A stretch of DNA of 64,000 bases from Corynebacterium amycolatum (lineage in GTDB: Bacteria > Actinomycetota > Actinomycetes > Mycobacteriales > Mycobacteriaceae), in contig NZ_CP069513.1 in NCBI RefSeq assembly GCF_016889425.1, positions 2,046,001 to 2,110,000 of the forward strand, read 5' to 3'. The position numbers and the translations under genes were made by a program. The notes beneath the pieces are model-generated. The model did no database searches and had not been told where the DNA came from. It was given only the letters and a program-made list of their open reading frames with translations. Below, in pieces: positions 40,238-50,741 of the stretch (the first letter of the stretch is position 1; each line of letters begins with the position of its first letter).

Positions 40238-41278
40238 GTGACTACCGATATTCCCGATTTCACTACCCCCGCCTTTAACCCCGATAACCTAGGCGAGGGC
40301 TACAGCCAACATGTCATCGAACTCGGCCAGGACCCCGACGGCGAGGGGTCGATACGCGCGGTTTTGGTGCGCTACTGCCCCGACTCGTCGGCAAGCGACT
40401 TCCAAGCGCGTCCGGCAGTTCTTTGGATCCACGGGATGTCGGACTACTTCTTCCAAAGGCACGTGGCAGAGCGTTACCACTCCGAAGGGTACGCATTTTA
40501 CGCCATTGACCTGCGCAAGTGCGGGCGCGCTCACCAACCGGGGCAGACTTGGCATGGCTGCAGCGATTTAACGAATTACTTCGAGGATCTCAACGGCGCA
40601 CTCGCGGTGTTAGACCACGCTGGTCATACAACTGTCACTGTTAATGCGCACTCCACCGGCGGTCTCATTGCCGTTCTCTGGCTCGATTGGCTACGAAGCA
40701 CAGGCGGCCATTGCTCGCAAGCACTCAATATTTCCGTCACGGCTGCCGTCTTGAACTCACCGTGGCTGACTCTGCACGTTTCCCGGGCAAAGGCTCCCGT
40801 GTACTCGCTAGTGGCTCGCGTTATGTCGCGGATTCGCCCCAACAATCTTATTCCGGTGCAGTCTGCGGGCGGCTATGGCAAATCCATTAGCGCCGACCAC
40901 CAGGGACGCTGGGAGTACAACCGCACTTTCAAGCCGCTGGCTGGCCATGACAAGAACTGGCGTTGGCTCAATGCCATCATCGTCGGCCAGCAACGTGTTA
41001 GCCACGGTATCGACACCGGCGTGCCGACGCTCGTCCTCCACTCGGACAACTACCTTCTCGGTTCCGACTACATCCCGGAGCTCAGTCGCGTTGACTCTGT
41101 TCTCAACACTGAACAAATTGCCGATGCCACTGCCCACCTGGGCCCGCAGGCTCGCAACGTCGCGATTCCGGGTGCGCTCCATGACGTGTATCTCTCGGAA
41201 CCCGAAGCACTAGATCGCGCTTTTGATGAGACCTTCCAGTTCCTCGCCACGGTCAAGCCGGGAGGCAGCTCAAAATAG
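40238..41278 (+). CDS. Alpha/beta hydrolase (serine aminopeptidase/lysophospholipase-like)
   Basis: A 346-residue alpha/beta hydrolase. LWIHGMSDYFFQRHVAERY supplies the oxyanion HG, the nucleophile Ser is in NAHSTGG (in place of GxSxG), and GALHDVYLS carries the probable catalytic His. Substrate is unknown; relatives are lysophospholipases and monoacylglycerol lipases. The start is GTG 40238, with TAGGCT (40225-40230) 7 nt upstream, predicting a leaderless mRNA. Its place between mqo and mtr is conserved in C. glutamicum and M. tuberculosis. Confidence 0.88.
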   Translation: MTTDIPDFTTPAFNPDNLGEGYSQHVIELGQDPDGEGSIRAVLVRYCPDSSASDFQARPAVLWIHGMSDYFFQRHVAERYHSEGYAFYAIDLRKCGRAHQPGQTWHGCSDLTNYFEDLNGALAVLDHAGHTTVTVNAHSTGGLIAVLWLDWLRSTGGHCSQALNISVTAAVLNSPWLTLHVSRAKAPVYSLVARVMSRIRPNNLIPVQSAGGYGKSISADHQGRWEYNRTFKPLAGHDKNWRWLNAIIVGQQRVSHGIDTGVPTLVLHSDNYLLGSDYIPELSRVDSVLNTEQIADATAHLGPQARNVAIPGALHDVYLSEPEALDRAFDETFQFLATVKPGGSSK

Positions 41279-41347
41279 GAGCTCGGAATAAATCAGCATT
41301 CAGTACGGTTGAACCAAACTAGTTTGACCAGAATGCTAGGAGTACTT

Positions 41348-42772
41348 GTGACCACTGAGAATTCGCCTGAGACTACCCCACGCCACTACGACGTCATCAT
41401 TATCGGAACAGGGTCCGGCAATTCCATTCCAGCCCCGGACTACGACAATGTCCGTATCGCTCTGGTGGAGGAAGGACGTTTCGGCGGTACTTGCCTCAAC
41501 GTTGGGTGCATTCCCACCAAGATGTTCGTTCTGGCCGCTGATGCCGCCCGCAACATCCGCGAGGCCAGCCGCCTGGGCGTGCACGGCACCTTCAGCTCCG
41601 TTGATCTCAAGCAAATCCAGGATCGCGTTTTCGCCCAGCGAGTCGACCAGATTGCCGACGGCGGCGAGGCATACCGCCGCGGGGACGAGACTCCCAATAT
41701 CGATGTCTACGACCGCCACGCAACGTTCGTCGGCCCCCGCACTATTCGCACTGGCATCGGCGAGGAAATTGTCGACATCACAGCCGACAACATCATCATC
41801 GCTGCAGGATCCCGCCCGCATGTCCCGAGCCTCATCACACAGTCCGGGGTGGATTACTACACCAACGAGAACATCATGCGCGTCGACAAGCTTCCGCGCG
41901 AAATGATTGTCGTCGGCGGTGGCTACATCGCTAGCGAGTTCGCGCACGTCTTCGCATCCTTCGGTACGAAGGTGCACATGCTGGTGCGCTCCGATGTCAT
42001 GCTGCGTGGCTCCGATGCCGCTATCTCCGAGCGTTTCCACGAGGTTGCCGCCCGCGACATTGACATCCGTATGAACACCTCCATCACTGAACTCTCCCAG
42101 GAGGGCGAGATCGTCACGGCCACGCTTGACGACGGCACGGAGCTCGCAGCCGATGCCCTGCTAGTGGCAACCGGACGCATCCCCAACGGTGACCGTATGG
42201 ATCTTGCAGCCGGTGGTGTGGAGATGCACGACGATGGTCGCATCAAGGTTGACCAGTACGGTCGCACCTCAGCCGAAGGTGTGTGGGCGCTGGGCGATGT
42301 CTCTAGCCCGTACCAGCTGAAGCATATCGCCAACCATGAGGCCAAGGTGGTCTTCCACAACGTGCTGAACCCGTCCGACCTGCGTGAATTTGACCACCGC
42401 TACATTCCGTCGGCAGTCTTCTCACATCCGCAGATCGGTCAGGTCGGTATGACCGAGGACGAAGCTTGCGCCTGGGCTGCGGAAAATGGCACGGACATTA
42501 CCGTGAAGGTACAGAATTACGGCGACGTTGCCTACGGCTGGGCACTGGAGGATCGCGACGGCTTTGCCAAACTGATTGCGGACCGCGCCACCGGCCGCCT
42601 GCTGGGTGCGCACTTCATCGGCGAGCAGGCTGCCACTCTAGTGCAGCAGTGCATCCAGATGATGAGCTTCGAGATGGATGTGCGCGAAGTTGTCACAGGC
42701 CAGCACTGGATTCACCCAGCGCTGCCCGAGCTGATTGAAAACGCGATTCTGGGCCTGGAGTTCGATAACTAG
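41348..42772 (+). CDS. mtr: Mycothione reductase
   Basis: Mtr reduces mycothiol disulfide with NADPH, maintaining the actinobacterial thiol buffer. Flavoprotein disulfide reductase fold: FAD loop [10 protein letters not shown], redox-active [18 protein letters not shown] loop [15 protein letters not shown], and C-terminal [14 protein letters not shown] with the catalytic His/Glu pair. 474 residues from GTG 41348, which has AGGAG 5 nt upstream; the upstream ATG 41309 has none. Its last four bases overlap the convergent cobQ stop. Confidence 0.96.
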   Translation: MTTENSPETTPRHYDVIIIGTGSGNSIPAPDYDNVRIALVEEGRFGGTCLNVGCIPTKMFVLAADAARNIREASRLGVHGTFSSVDLKQIQDRVFAQRVDQIADGGEAYRRGDETPNIDVYDRHATFVGPRTIRTGIGEEIVDITADNIIIAAGSRPHVPSLITQSGVDYYTNENIMRVDKLPREMIVVGGGYIASEFAHVFASFGTKVHMLVRSDVMLRGSDAAISERFHEVAARDIDIRMNTSITELSQEGEIVTATLDDGTELAADALLVATGRIPNGDRMDLAAGGVEMHDDGRIKVDQYGRTSAEGVWALGDVSSPYQLKHIANHEAKVVFHNVLNPSDLREFDHRYIPSAVFSHPQIGQVGMTEDEACAWAAENGTDITVKVQNYGDVAYGWALEDRDGFAKLIADRATGRLLGAHFIGEQAATLVQQCIQMMSFEMDVREVVTGQHWIHPALPELIENAILGLEFDN

Positions 42773-44235
42773 CCTAGCTGCTCAATACCTGTGGCCTGGG
42801 CCAATGCCGGCCCAGCCAGGTACTCCTCGACTGCATCGGCCAACATGTCGACCTGCCACAGCCGTTCTGCGGCAAACGAAGTAGTAGAGCTGACCTCGAA
42901 GCCGTCCCGACCGACGGCAACTGCCACTTCCATCAGCAACTCACGGCGCGCCTGATCATTTTCCAGGTAGCCGTGGCGGTGCGTACCCATCACCATGCCA
43001 CGCCGCGCCCCTTCTTCTTCAGGCTCAGTGATAAAAGGATGTTCACTGCTTCGCACAACCTGTCCATTGTGCACTTCGTACGAGCCATCCGGGTGACTCA
43101 CCAGTGTCTTCGTCCCCGCGAATTCAATGTCGGTATCGAACACGCCAAGCCCGTTCACGGTCCCGGCTGCCGACTCCACCGAGTCAGTGATGGTGGTGCA
43201 GAGCATTTGGAACCCACCGCAGATGCCAATCAGCGGTAGCCCCCGGGCGGCTCGGTTCTCAAGTACGTCGTCAAGCCCACGCTCGCGCAACCACTTGAGA
43301 TCGGCGACCGTCGACTTCGTCCCGGGCAACACGACCAGGTCGGCGCGAGCAACGACCGACGGATCGACCGTCCACTGCACGTGTACCCCTGGTTCACAGG
43401 CAAGCGCCTCGATATCGGTGGCGTTGGACACGCGCGGCAAGCGAATGGCGGCCACGGACAACGTTTCCGTGCCCAGCGGTGCGTTCGCCGGCCCTACCGA
43501 CGCACCAGCGACTGTGCCGAGCGAATCCTCCGCATCGATCCACAGCCCCGGAATAAACGGCACCACGCCGAGTACGGGCACACCGGTGTACTCACGCACT
43601 ACGTCCAATCCCGGCATCAACAGCGAAACATCGCCCCGGAACTTGTTGACAATAAAACCGGTAATTCGCGCGCGGTCTTCGGGGCTCAAAATTACATGCG
43701 TGCCGACGAAATGTGCAAGCACCCCACCGCGGTCAATGTCACCGGCGACCACAACCGGCAAATCAGCGAGCTCTGCCAACCCCATGTTGGCAATGTCTGA
43801 CTCCCGCAGATTGACCTCGGCAGGACTACCAGCGCCTTCACACAGGACGACATCGAACTGCCCCCGCAGCTCTTCCAATGTCTCCGCAACTACTCCGCGC
43901 AGCGCTTTTCTCCGCGACCGGTACGTCAGGGCGCTCGCATGCCCATCAGCCTTGCCCTTCACCACCACCTGACTGGTGTGGTCCGAGCCCGGCTTGAGAA
44001 GCACCGGGTTAAAGGAGACATCCGGCTCCAGCCCACAGGCCAACGCCTGCAGAGCCTGCGCGCGCCCAATCTCGCCGCCGTCGAGCGTGACAGCGCAATT
44101 GTTGGACATGTTTTGCGCCTTGAAGGGCGCGACGCGCACTCCGCGTCGCGCGAGCAACCGACACATGCCGGCGACCAGAACCGACTTACCGGCATCTGAG
44201 GTGCAGCCGGCAATCAGAGCTGCAGGAGCCTGCAC
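42769..44235 (-). CDS. cobQ: Cobyric acid synthase
   Basis: CobQ performs four amidations on adenosylcobyrinate diamide. The P-loop-like [19 protein letters not shown] is N-terminal and FKAQNMSNN follows; the C-terminal class I glutaminase has Cys in [12 protein letters not shown]. 488 residues. It sits 3 nt after map on the same strand and away from the main cob operon, so it may be cotranscribed with map. Confidence 0.95.
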   Translation of the reverse strand: MQAPAALIAGCTSDAGKSVLVAGMCRLLARRGVRVAPFKAQNMSNNCAVTLDGGEIGRAQALQALACGLEPDVSFNPVLLKPGSDHTSQVVVKGKADGHASALTYRSRRKALRGVVAETLEELRGQFDVVLCEGAGSPAEVNLRESDIANMGLAELADLPVVVAGDIDRGGVLAHFVGTHVILSPEDRARITGFIVNKFRGDVSLLMPGLDVVREYTGVPVLGVVPFIPGLWIDAEDSLGTVAGASVGPANAPLGTETLSVAAIRLPRVSNATDIEALACEPGVHVQWTVDPSVVARADLVVLPGTKSTVADLKWLRERGLDDVLENRAARGLPLIGICGGFQMLCTTITDSVESAAGTVNGLGVFDTDIEFAGTKTLVSHPDGSYEVHNGQVVRSSEHPFITEPEEEGARRGMVMGTHRHGYLENDQARRELLMEVAVAVGRDGFEVSSTTSFAAERLWQVDMLADAVEEYLAGPALAQATGIEQLG

Positions 44236-44238
44236 TGC

Positions 44239-45150
44239 TTAGGCCTCGGGCTTCCAACCAGTCTGGAACTGGCCTGGCACGTTCTGCTCATCCGGCAGGG
44301 TGAGGATTTCATAGCCGTCGGAGGTCACCAGCACCGTGTGCTCGAACTGAGCGGTGAACTTGAAGTCATCATTCTGCACAGTCCAGCCGTTATCCCAGAT
44401 GTGGTAAGGCAGCTCACCGAGGTTAATCATCGGCTCGACAGTCAAGGTCATGCCCGGCTCGAAAATGGTATCCTGGCTCGGCTCATCGTAGTGCAACACA
44501 ATCAAACCATTATGGAACGTGGTCCCGACACCGTGACCGGTGAAGTCCCGAACAGTGTTGTATCCAAAACGCTTAGCGTAGGACTCAATCACGCGGCCGA
44601 TGACATTAATCTCACGGCCCGGCTTGATGACCTTAATGCCGCGCATGGTGGCATTGTAAGTGCGCTCCACCAGCTGGCTGTGCTCCTCCGAGACATTGCC
44701 GGCGAGGAAAGTCGCGTTGGTGTCGCCGTGGACGCCGTTCTTGTATCCGGTGACGTCGACATTGACGATATCGCCGTCTTCAATAACCTGAGTATCCGGA
44801 ATACCGTGGCAGACAATCTCATTGAGAGACACGCAGCACGACTTCTCAAAACCGCGGTACCCCAGCGTGGACGGGTAGGTGTCGTGATCCAACAGGTACT
44901 CGTGCACCACCCGGTCAATCTCATCCGTGGTCACGCCCGGAGCTACGGCCTTGCCGGCCTCCACCAACGCGTTGGCAGCAATGCGAGAGACCTCTCGCAT
45001 ATTTTCAATATCTTCCGGAGTCTGTACCAGCGGCTCGCCGACGCCTTCCTGAACCTCGTCCTTCCAGGCGTACTCCGGCCGTTCAATATGTGCCGGAACG
45101 GTACGAATTGGAGTGGATTTTTGCTGAGTAAGTGGAGAACGCTGAGTCAT
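44239..45150 (-). CDS. map: Methionine aminopeptidase, type I
   Basis: Removes the initiator Met from new proteins. 303 residues with an actinobacterial N-terminal extension of about 40. Metal ligands are recognisable in [20 protein letters not shown] (two Asp), [15 protein letters not shown] (His) and [10 protein letters not shown] (Glu). ATG 45150 has TAGAGT (45158-45163, minus) 7 nt upstream, predicting a leaderless mRNA. Confidence 0.95.
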   Translation of the reverse strand: MTQRSPLTQQKSTPIRTVPAHIERPEYAWKDEVQEGVGEPLVQTPEDIENMREVSRIAANALVEAGKAVAPGVTTDEIDRVVHEYLLDHDTYPSTLGYRGFEKSCCVSLNEIVCHGIPDTQVIEDGDIVNVDVTGYKNGVHGDTNATFLAGNVSEEHSQLVERTYNATMRGIKVIKPGREINVIGRVIESYAKRFGYNTVRDFTGHGVGTTFHNGLIVLHYDEPSQDTIFEPGMTLTVEPMINLGELPYHIWDNGWTVQNDDFKFTAQFEHTVLVTSDGYEILTLPDEQNVPGQFQTGWKPEA

Positions 45151-45218
45151 GGAACATACTCTACCCCTACCCCCGGATTAGCCTTTCGGCCTGTGCCGGT
45201 TTCAAAGCCAGAAATGCT

Positions 45219-47066
45219 CTAGCCCTCGTCCCCCGAACCTTCATCGATATTGGCGAAGAAGGCATCGGTAATCGCCACGGCATGCTCCGAACCACCACCG
45301 CCAACGATAAGCGTGGCAAAGGCCAAATCATCGCGGTAGCCAGTAAACCAAGCGTGGGAGCCGCCAGCGTACTCGGCCTCACCGGTCTTTGCATAGACTT
45401 CACCTCGACCGGCAATGGCCGAACCAGTACCAGAGGTGACCACCGCCCGCATGAGTGTGCGAACCTCATTCAAAACCTCAGGCGGCAGTGGCTTTGATAC
45501 CTGCGACTGCCAGGTTCCCGCGCTTGGCACGAGTGACGGTGTCGGAGTGCGTCCGGCCGCCACCGTCGCGGAAACCAGCGCCATGCCAAACGGGCTGGCC
45601 AAGTCATTGCCCTGCCCATAGCCCGCATCGATACGCTCGACTTCATCACTGCCATCAGACACGCTGCCGGTAATAGTGTCGAGGCCCGCGATGTGATAGT
45701 TGATGCCGATGCCGAAGTTCTTGGACTCCTCCTTGAACTGCCCTGGCTCCAACTTGTGAGAGATGTTGCCAAACGTGGTGTTACAAGACCGCGCGAACGC
45801 ATCGCTCAGCGAGGTATTCCCGACGCCACTTCCGTTGTAGTTGGTGACAATACGCGGCCCGATCTCCATCGAACCTGGGCACGGCACAGTCGATCCCGCA
45901 TTTAGCCCCTCGTGCTGCACACCTGCGGCGGCAGTGACAATCTTGTACGTCGATCCCGGCGGGAACTGTCCCATCAGCGCAAGGTCGCCGTCCTTATCTG
46001 CTTCCGCCGTCTGGGCTACCGCCAGAATCTTGCCGGTCGACGGCTGCACAGCCACCAGCATTGCCTTAGCATCTTGCCGAGTATCGACGGCCTTTTGCGC
46101 TGCGTCCTGCACCTTTTTACTAATTGATGCCTGCACCGCCGGCGCTACATCCGGAGACACCTCATAGAGGGTGTCGACGACGGCTCCGCCCTCGTTGGCC
46201 GCCACGATATTCCAGCCATCGGCACCGTGATCACCGGTGTCCACTAGTCTTTCCACGCGACTCATCAAATCGGGCGCGAACCCCGGGTCGGGTCGCACCA
46301 TAGCGGCTTCATCGTTAACCGAAATTCCATCAATGTCAGCGAGATCATCTTTGACACGCTGTGGCGTGGATGCCGGCAACACGATCAGCGAAAAATTACC
46401 CTTTCCGCCGCTCGCCTGCTCCCCCACAGCGCGTGCGTCAAGCTTCGGACCGTCTTCCGGCATTTCATTATTGATGACCGTCGCCGCCCGATTAATCGAC
46501 GACTGCACATTCTCCGCCCCATCACGATGGAGAATTACCCGGTGCACAGTCCCTGGCTCGAGCAAGGCCGCACCGTCCGAGCCAACCACAGACGGACGTG
46601 GAGCTGCGATAGTGCGCAATTCTGGGTGTTGGTTACGCCCCAGCTGTGGATGCAGGGATGCTGGCGACCAGCGCAATGCCCAATCCCGTTGCCCAGTCTC
46701 AGTCTTGGTCAATGTGAAAGTGGTGTCATATCCCCAGCGTCGCTGATGCGGTAGCTGCCAATTCATGGCGACTTCCGCCGAGGACTGGTTCGAGCTGGAA
46801 TCGATACCCGCAATCTCATACTCAAGCCCCTCCGGCTGGAGTCCGGCAGTGGCCGCCTTCAGATCTCCTTCAGCGGAGTCCGGGTGATCAGTCAGTGCCG
46901 CAGCCTTAGCAATGTCCCCTCCCGCCAGCGCCCCCAGGAATTCCTCTAGCACCTCGCGCCCGGTGTCAGGCCGCGGCGTACACGCGGCGGATGACAACAC
47001 CAGACCCGTAATTGCCACAGCCGAGATACTGCGAAGCAGGGGCTTGCGGCGCGAAGTTTGTTCCAT
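45219..47066 (-). CDS. Penicillin-binding lipoprotein, class B-like transpeptidase
   Basis: A 615-residue peptidoglycan transpeptidase. An N-terminal export signal ends in SSAAC (Cys29), so it is probably a lipoprotein. An NTF2-like domain (about 35-140) and dimerisation region follow, then the transpeptidase with active-site STYK at 372-375, SCN (FARSCNTTFG) and KTGEAEY. It corresponds to M. tuberculosis Rv2864c. Start ATG 47066 is preferred because TAACGT (47075-47080, minus) lies 8 nt upstream; the codon at 47084 is less likely. It precedes map by 68 nt. Confidence 0.92.
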   Translation of the reverse strand: MEQTSRRKPLLRSISAVAITGLVLSSAACTPRPDTGREVLEEFLGALAGGDIAKAAALTDHPDSAEGDLKAATAGLQPEGLEYEIAGIDSSSNQSSAEVAMNWQLPHQRRWGYDTTFTLTKTETGQRDWALRWSPASLHPQLGRNQHPELRTIAAPRPSVVGSDGAALLEPGTVHRVILHRDGAENVQSSINRAATVINNEMPEDGPKLDARAVGEQASGGKGNFSLIVLPASTPQRVKDDLADIDGISVNDEAAMVRPDPGFAPDLMSRVERLVDTGDHGADGWNIVAANEGGAVVDTLYEVSPDVAPAVQASISKKVQDAAQKAVDTRQDAKAMLVAVQPSTGKILAVAQTAEADKDGDLALMGQFPPGSTYKIVTAAAGVQHEGLNAGSTVPCPGSMEIGPRIVTNYNGSGVGNTSLSDAFARSCNTTFGNISHKLEPGQFKEESKNFGIGINYHIAGLDTITGSVSDGSDEVERIDAGYGQGNDLASPFGMALVSATVAAGRTPTPSLVPSAGTWQSQVSKPLPPEVLNEVRTLMRAVVTSGTGSAIAGRGEVYAKTGEAEYAGGSHAWFTGYRDDLAFATLIVGGGGSEHAVAITDAFFANIDEGSGDEG

Positions 47067-47125
47067 GTGGGCTGACGTTAGCACCGCTTTGCTTTACGAC
47101 GATGCTGGCACGCCGCAACCTGCTA

Positions 47126-48358
47126 TCAGCGGTTCAGCACAATTGGATTGACCACGTCAGCGGCCATGACCAGAACGCCGAAGACCAGCAAAACCGCGGT
47201 AAAGGCCATAGTAATTGGCATGAGTTTGGTGTAATCGGCAGGCCCAAGCGATGGCTTACCGAATGCCTTGCGAATCACGTCCCGAATGCGTTCATAAATA
47301 ACAACGGCGATGTGGCCACCGTCGAGTGGCGGCAACGGCACGAGGTTGAACACGGCCAGGAAGTAATTGAGGTTGGCCAGCAATAGGAAAAATGAAGGCC
47401 ACTGGTTCATCTCCACCAATTCACCGCCGGCACGCGAAGCACCGACGACGCTCATTGGGCTGGCCGGGTCACGCTGAGCACCGAAGATGGACGCAACCAC
47501 ACCGGGAACCTTCTCCGGGATGGAGAGCAGCCCGTTCCAAACCGCCCCAAAAAGACTGCCTGTGAAGCTGGCCGCACCGCCGATGGCGGTCACTGCGTTG
47601 TACTCGTGGAGGATAGTCTCTGGTCGCTGGAAGGCGATACCAATCGCTGGCTGGTCGATGTCCTGGCCGTCGTTAGTCTTGCGTTTGACGACTTCCGGGG
47701 TGACCGTGACCGTCTGGGTGCTGCCATTGCGGTCGATGGTCATTTTGATGTCGCCACCTGCAGAGCTGCCGATAAGAGACACAGCCTCGGGGTAGGACGT
47801 AATCTTGGTGCCATTGATCTTCTCAATCACATCTCCGGCACGTAGCCCTGCGCGCTCTGCAGGACCGGAACCAGTGCAGGGTTCCAGAGTGCCGTCGGCC
47901 CGCTGTGCCGGCGAGACGCACTGTACCGCCTGAATGCGCGGGGCCATTTCCTTACCCATATTGGGCAAACCCCACGTCACTGCGATGAAGTAAAGAATGA
48001 TGAATCCCACGATGAGGTTCATCGCCACCCCACCGAGCATCACGATAATGCGCTGCCACCACGGCTTCTTGTACATAGCGTAGGGCTCTTCGGCAGGATC
48101 GATTGGATCCATAGCGGTCATACCTGCGATGTCGCAGAATCCGCCAAACGGAACTGCCTTTACTCCATACTCGGTGTCATGCCCTCCTGCCGCAGCGTGA
48201 TGCCGCTTGAAGGAAAACAGCGTTGGGCCGAAGCCAATGAAGTACCGACGCACTTGCATTCCACACAGTCGAGCTGCGGTGAGATGGCCCCATTCGTGAA
48301 GGGCGATTGTCACCGCGATGCCGATTGCGAAGAGTAAAACTCCAAGAAGAAATGTCAC
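47126..48358 (-). CDS. rip1: Site-2 protease RIP1 (M50 family)
   Basis: An intramembrane zinc protease that cleaves anti-sigma factors in regulated proteolysis. HEWGH is at residues 21-25 in the first helix, a PDZ domain lies at about 150-230 (AGLRAGDVIEKINGTKI), and the second metal motif NLVPLPPLDGGH follows near 345. 410 residues. GTG 48358 has TAGGGT (48367-48372, minus) 8 nt upstream. In C. glutamicum and M. tuberculosis this gene stands between ispG and dxr; neither is present here. Confidence 0.94.
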   Translation of the reverse strand: MTFLLGVLLFAIGIAVTIALHEWGHLTAARLCGMQVRRYFIGFGPTLFSFKRHHAAAGGHDTEYGVKAVPFGGFCDIAGMTAMDPIDPAEEPYAMYKKPWWQRIIVMLGGVAMNLIVGFIILYFIAVTWGLPNMGKEMAPRIQAVQCVSPAQRADGTLEPCTGSGPAERAGLRAGDVIEKINGTKITSYPEAVSLIGSSAGGDIKMTIDRNGSTQTVTVTPEVVKRKTNDGQDIDQPAIGIAFQRPETILHEYNAVTAIGGAASFTGSLFGAVWNGLLSIPEKVPGVVASIFGAQRDPASPMSVVGASRAGGELVEMNQWPSFFLLLANLNYFLAVFNLVPLPPLDGGHIAVVIYERIRDVIRKAFGKPSLGPADYTKLMPITMAFTAVLLVFGVLVMAADVVNPIVLNR

Positions 48359-48573
48359 GAGTGCTCACCCTACCCCCACTTTGGGCAAACCAGAACACCG
48401 CCGGAGAGTTTCCAGCCGGGCGAAGTCCCAATTTCAGCAAGTTCTAAGGTATCCTTACACCCGATACTCAAGATTGTCTGAAAATGCGCTCAGTCGCTTT
48501 CAGCAAAATCGCAGATAGACTGAAGTGCATATAGAGTGCAATTCGCCGAAAGTGTTAACAGGAGGACTTTCAA
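48359..48573. other. Divergent promoter interval rip1 / DUF2631
   Basis: 215 nt with no gene and no remnant of dxr that I could see. It contains the rip1 -10 hexamer near its left end and the AGGAGG ribosome-binding site of the DUF2631 gene at its right end. Confidence 0.6.
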
Positions 48574-48975
48574 GTGAGCAACCACGAGCCAAAGGAAGAG
48601 ATTTACCGCGGCGTCAGCACCCTCGACGAGCCGTCGGCGAAGTGGGGCTGGCACGGCATTAGCAAGAGCGCTATGCAGAAGGCCGGCTGGATTTCTGTGA
48701 TCTTCCTGCTGGGCATGACCATCGGTAACCACAAGGGCAACGTCGAGAACTGGTGGCTGGTCGCCATTGCTGCCCTTATTGCCATTGGGCTGCTGCTGCA
48801 GCTGTTCGCCCCGCAGGGTTCCCAGGTCCGCACCGTTACCGGTCACAACAAGCCGGAAGGCCACATTGAGCCGGAGTGGGCACGTGACCAGGTTAATGGC
48901 ACTGGTGTCTACGCTAACCTGACCGACTCCCAGCTGCGCTCCTGGAACCGCCTGCCGGAAGGACAGAACCAGTAG
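48574..48975 (+). CDS. DUF2631 membrane protein
   Basis: A 133-residue actinobacterial DUF2631 protein with two hydrophobic helices (about 39-53 and 63-80) between hydrophilic ends; STLDEPSAKWGWHG is the family landmark. Function is unknown. GTG 48574 has a strong AGGAGG about 10 nt upstream, unlike the many leaderless neighbours. It is followed by a bidirectional terminator shared with rlmN. Confidence 0.88.
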   Translation: MSNHEPKEEIYRGVSTLDEPSAKWGWHGISKSAMQKAGWISVIFLLGMTIGNHKGNVENWWLVAIAALIAIGLLLQLFAPQGSQVRTVTGHNKPEGHIEPEWARDQVNGTGVYANLTDSQLRSWNRLPEGQNQ

Positions 48976-49029
48976 AGTTAGCCACTTTTGCAGAAAGTCT
49001 GGCCTAACAGCTCTATAGCGACAGCGCAC

Positions 49030-49064
49030 AAAAGGATCTGCACCGAATTCGGTGCGGATCTTTT
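49030..49064. terminator. Bidirectional terminator DUF2631 / rlmN
   Basis: A near-perfect palindrome with A-tract and T-tract ends (AAAAGGATC … GATCTTTT) around GCACCGAATTCGGTGC. It serves the converging genes on both sides. Confidence 0.92.
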
Positions 49065-49076
49065 GCTATTCAGCGA

Positions 49077-50174
49077 CTAAACCTCTTCAGCCGCCAGCTG
49101 ACCACACGCTGCCGCAATCTCGTTGCCACGGGTATCGCGGACCGTGCACGGCACCCCCTGCGCCTGCACGCGACGGACGAATTCCTCCTGCTGCTTCTTC
49201 GGGGAGGCATCCCACTTCGAACCCGGAGTTGGGTTAAGCGGAATGAGGTTGACGTGGACACGTGAGCCCAGAGCGTTGTGGAGCTTCTTGCCCAACAGGT
49301 CTGCACGCCAGTCCTGGTCATTAATATCGCGAATCAAAGCGTACTCAATAGATACGCGACGGCCAGTCTTGTCTGCGTAATAGCGAGCTGCATCAAGTAC
49401 CTCCGCCACTGTAAAGCGATTGTTAATCGGTACCAGCTCATCGCGAAGCTCATCGTCCGGAGTGTGCAGAGACACCGCGAGGGTCACTGACAGGTCCTCG
49501 TCGGCAAGCCGTCGGATGTTCGGCGCGAAACCGACCGTAGAAACAGTGACATTGCGCATCGAGATGCCGAATCCCTGCGGCGACGGCCGCGTGATGCGAT
49601 GGACCGCGGCGAGAACGCGATTGTAGTTCGCGAGCGGCTCGCCCATGCCCATAAATACGATGTTGGTCAGACGACCGCCCTCAGCTGCCATAGTAGCAGC
49701 GGCCTCACGAACCTGGTCGACAATCTCCGCGGTGGAAAGATTACGCTGCAGACCGCCTTGACCCGTCGCACAGAATGGGCATGCCATACCGCAACCGGCC
49801 TGTGAGGAGATACAGAGGGTCGCACGCCCCGGATACTTCATCAGCACGGATTCCAGCAGCGTACCGTCACCTGCACGCCACAGAGTCTTACGGGTCTCGC
49901 CGTCGTCACAGGTGATGTGGCGAACGGGAGTCAACAGAGGTGGGAAGAGACTGTCCTTGACCTTTTGACGATCTGCTTCCGGCAGATCAGTCATCGTCAT
50001 AGGGTCAGCCTCGAGCCGACCGTAATAGTGCCGGGCAATCTGATCGGCACGGAAGGCCGGCAGGCCCAGTTCCTTGACCGCAGCTTTCCGTTCCTCAACA
50101 TCGAGGTCCGCAAAATGGGTCGCGGGCATGCCGCGACGTGGAGCTTTAAGAACGATTGGAAGTGAAGATGCCAT
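49077..50174 (-). CDS. rlmN: 23S rRNA A2503 / tRNA A37 C2-methyltransferase
   Basis: A radical SAM enzyme that methylates A2503 of 23S rRNA and A37 of some tRNAs. The cluster motif CGMACPFC is present, with [10 protein letters not shown] and a C-terminal [21 protein letters not shown] holding the second conserved Cys. 365 residues from ATG 50174, matching the family; a much longer in-frame extension upstream lacks support. ATG 50186 is an alternative. Confidence 0.95.
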   Translation of the reverse strand: MASSLPIVLKAPRRGMPATHFADLDVEERKAAVKELGLPAFRADQIARHYYGRLEADPMTMTDLPEADRQKVKDSLFPPLLTPVRHITCDDGETRKTLWRAGDGTLLESVLMKYPGRATLCISSQAGCGMACPFCATGQGGLQRNLSTAEIVDQVREAAATMAAEGGRLTNIVFMGMGEPLANYNRVLAAVHRITRPSPQGFGISMRNVTVSTVGFAPNIRRLADEDLSVTLAVSLHTPDDELRDELVPINNRFTVAEVLDAARYYADKTGRRVSIEYALIRDINDQDWRADLLGKKLHNALGSRVHVNLIPLNPTPGSKWDASPKKQQEEFVRRVQAQGVPCTVRDTRGNEIAAACGQLAAEEV

Positions 50175-50291
50175 GATAGCACCCATTTTCGCATGTAATG
50201 ACGGTTTTGGTCTAATGAGTGACTCGGCAGCCGCAACTAAGTGGACCTTTATAAGTGGTACATACCTGCCAAAACGTGTTGAATGATAGGT

Positions 50292-50720
50292 ATGACTAAC
50301 GCTAATCAGCCGAATAACGACAGTCCGCTTTTCGATGATGCTCCGTCGCACTCCCCAAATGATTCCGTGGCTCCTGCACCTGAGCAGGACAACCTTCCAG
50401 AGCCAGTCGTTGACGCACCGACAGAGAAGGACTCCGCACCGGAGCCAGCGCCCGCCCCTGGCCGGCGCAAGGTGAAAAAGACTACCGCGGGCTCGATGTG
50501 GGTTGGCCTGGTCATCAGTGCAGTTTTGCTGATCGTACTGCTGGTGTTCATTCTGCAGAATCAGCAGGAGACCGCACTAAACCTGTTCGGCTGGACCTGG
50601 AACTTCCCAGTCGGCGTCGGAATGCTGTTCGCTGCCATCCTCGGCGCCCTCATCACCGCACTCATCGGTGGCTGGCGAATGTTTGATCTGCGCCGCCAGA
50701 TTCGTAAGGGCGGCAACTAA
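50292..50720 (+). CDS. LapA domain (DUF1049) membrane protein
   Basis: 142 residues. A Pro/Ala/Asp-rich acidic head (about 1-60) is followed by two transmembrane helices (about 68-89 and 105-127) separated by [19 protein letters not shown], the LapA-family signature, and a basic tail. Function in actinobacteria is unknown. Start ATG 50292 lies close to the presumed promoter, so the mRNA may be leaderless, although the -10 is poor. Confidence 0.85.
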   Translation: MTNANQPNNDSPLFDDAPSHSPNDSVAPAPEQDNLPEPVVDAPTEKDSAPEPAPAPGRRKVKKTTAGSMWVGLVISAVLLIVLLVFILQNQQETALNLFGWTWNFPVGVGMLFAAILGALITALIGGWRMFDLRRQIRKGGN

Positions 50721-50741
50721 AGGCCGATTGAACCAGCCAAA

